DNA of 64,000 nt from Pelomonas sp. Root405 (GTDB lineage Bacteria > Pseudomonadota > Gammaproteobacteria > Burkholderiales > Burkholderiaceae_C), in the NCBI RefSeq assembly GCF_001425165.1, contig NZ_LMDU01000018.1:149429-213428 (forward strand), read 5' to 3'. This document shows positions 63,730 through 64,000 of the stretch, one piece after another; position 1 is the first letter of the stretch; each line of letters opens with the position of its first letter. The notes beneath the pieces were generated by a model. It ran no database searches, was not told the origin of the DNA, and worked only from the letters and a program-made list of their open reading frames with translations. Position numbers and translations under genes: made by a program.

Positions 63730-64000
63730 CGCTGGGCGGGCAGGGGAGTGATCCGGCGGGCTCACAAGTCGACGTGCGCTTCGCAGCGACTGCTGCCCGT
63801 CAGACTGACGCCCCGAAGGTCAAGTCTCGGCCGGAGCCGTCATCCATGAACGGCTGCTATGCGGCCACGAGCATGGCAGCCCGGGAGGCCTCGTTTGCCA
63901 GCGCTGGCCCGGAAATTCCACCGTTGCGGCGGGTTCGAGCGGCTGGCAAAGTCGTGCCAGTGAACGCCGCTTTCCCGGCATGGCGTGCTGGACTAACTAA
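63730..64000. other. Right-edge intergenic sequence, nothing recognised
   Basis: The last 271 bases after prc. No open frame with a recognisable product, terminator, repeat or RNA gene was seen. The terminator of prc, if any, is not obvious. Confidence 0.5.

Overview
This is a high-G+C chromosomal segment that looks like a Burkholderiales betaproteobacterium, most likely from the Sphaerotilaceae (Roseateles/Rubrivivax/Leptothrix) group. The basis is gene content: PEP-CTERM surface proteins, a dapA-bamC pair, BMP-type nucleoside ABC genes, an AcnA aconitase, many ATGA/TGATG gene junctions, and a CCCCCTCGGGGGGCAG-type intergenic repeat of a kind I recall from Burkholderiales. I assign no species. 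I saw no tRNA, rRNA, CRISPR array, IS element, integrase or replication origin. The window is densely coded: 58 genes, one of them cut by the left edge.

Layout. 1-2.1 kb: an operon of two PEP-CTERM proteins and a GH16 glucanase, behind a good sigma70 promoter with LacI-type operators. 2.2-9.6 kb: a carotenoid oxygenase with a DUF2141 protein, DAHP synthase, an EamA transporter with a divergent LysR regulator, pyrD, a double-BamE-like lipoprotein and a third PEP-CTERM protein. 9.8-18.2 kb: parC and parE, separated by a lytic transglycosylase, a GNAT enzyme, a histone-deacetylase-like amidohydrolase and a secreted subtilase. 18.2-27.1 kb: an exported amidohydrolase with a lysine-rich tail, an MFS transporter coupled to a 41-residue membrane protein and a methyltransferase, dapA-bamC, a metallo-beta-lactamase fold enzyme, a small lipoprotein, a RoxA-type ribosomal oxygenase with an unknown partner, and a SlyD-like isomerase.

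27.1-37.5 kb is one long minus-strand run that imports and breaks down nucleosides: BMP binding protein, ABC ATPase, two permeases, cytidine deaminase, purine nucleoside phosphorylase, deoC and deoA, followed by trmB, coaBC and dut. Most junctions overlap by 1-4 bases. 37.6-45.1 kb holds a MATE exporter, acnA with an overlapping AraC-type regulator, a VOC protein and a short UvrA-like ATPase.

45.0-49.4 kb is a PmrAB/EptA-like envelope-modification locus: a PAP2 phosphatase and a phosphoethanolamine transferase, divergent from a response regulator and sensor kinase, with a direct repeat between them that resembles a PmrA box. 49.5-54.6 kb pairs a TonB-dependent receptor with a divergent periplasmic binding protein and a sensor kinase, with no ABC permease, which suggests sensing rather than ABC import. 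54.5-58.8 kb is the least explained locus: a ThDP-dependent acetolactate-synthase-like enzyme, an SDR, and two half-size citrate-synthase-fold proteins that lack most catalytic residues, all translationally coupled. 59.1-63.7 kb has an M28 peptidase, a protein of unknown function and a tail-specific protease.

The strongest candidates for something undescribed are the ThDP/SDR/paired citrate-synthase-like operon and the TonB receptor/binding protein/kinase module.
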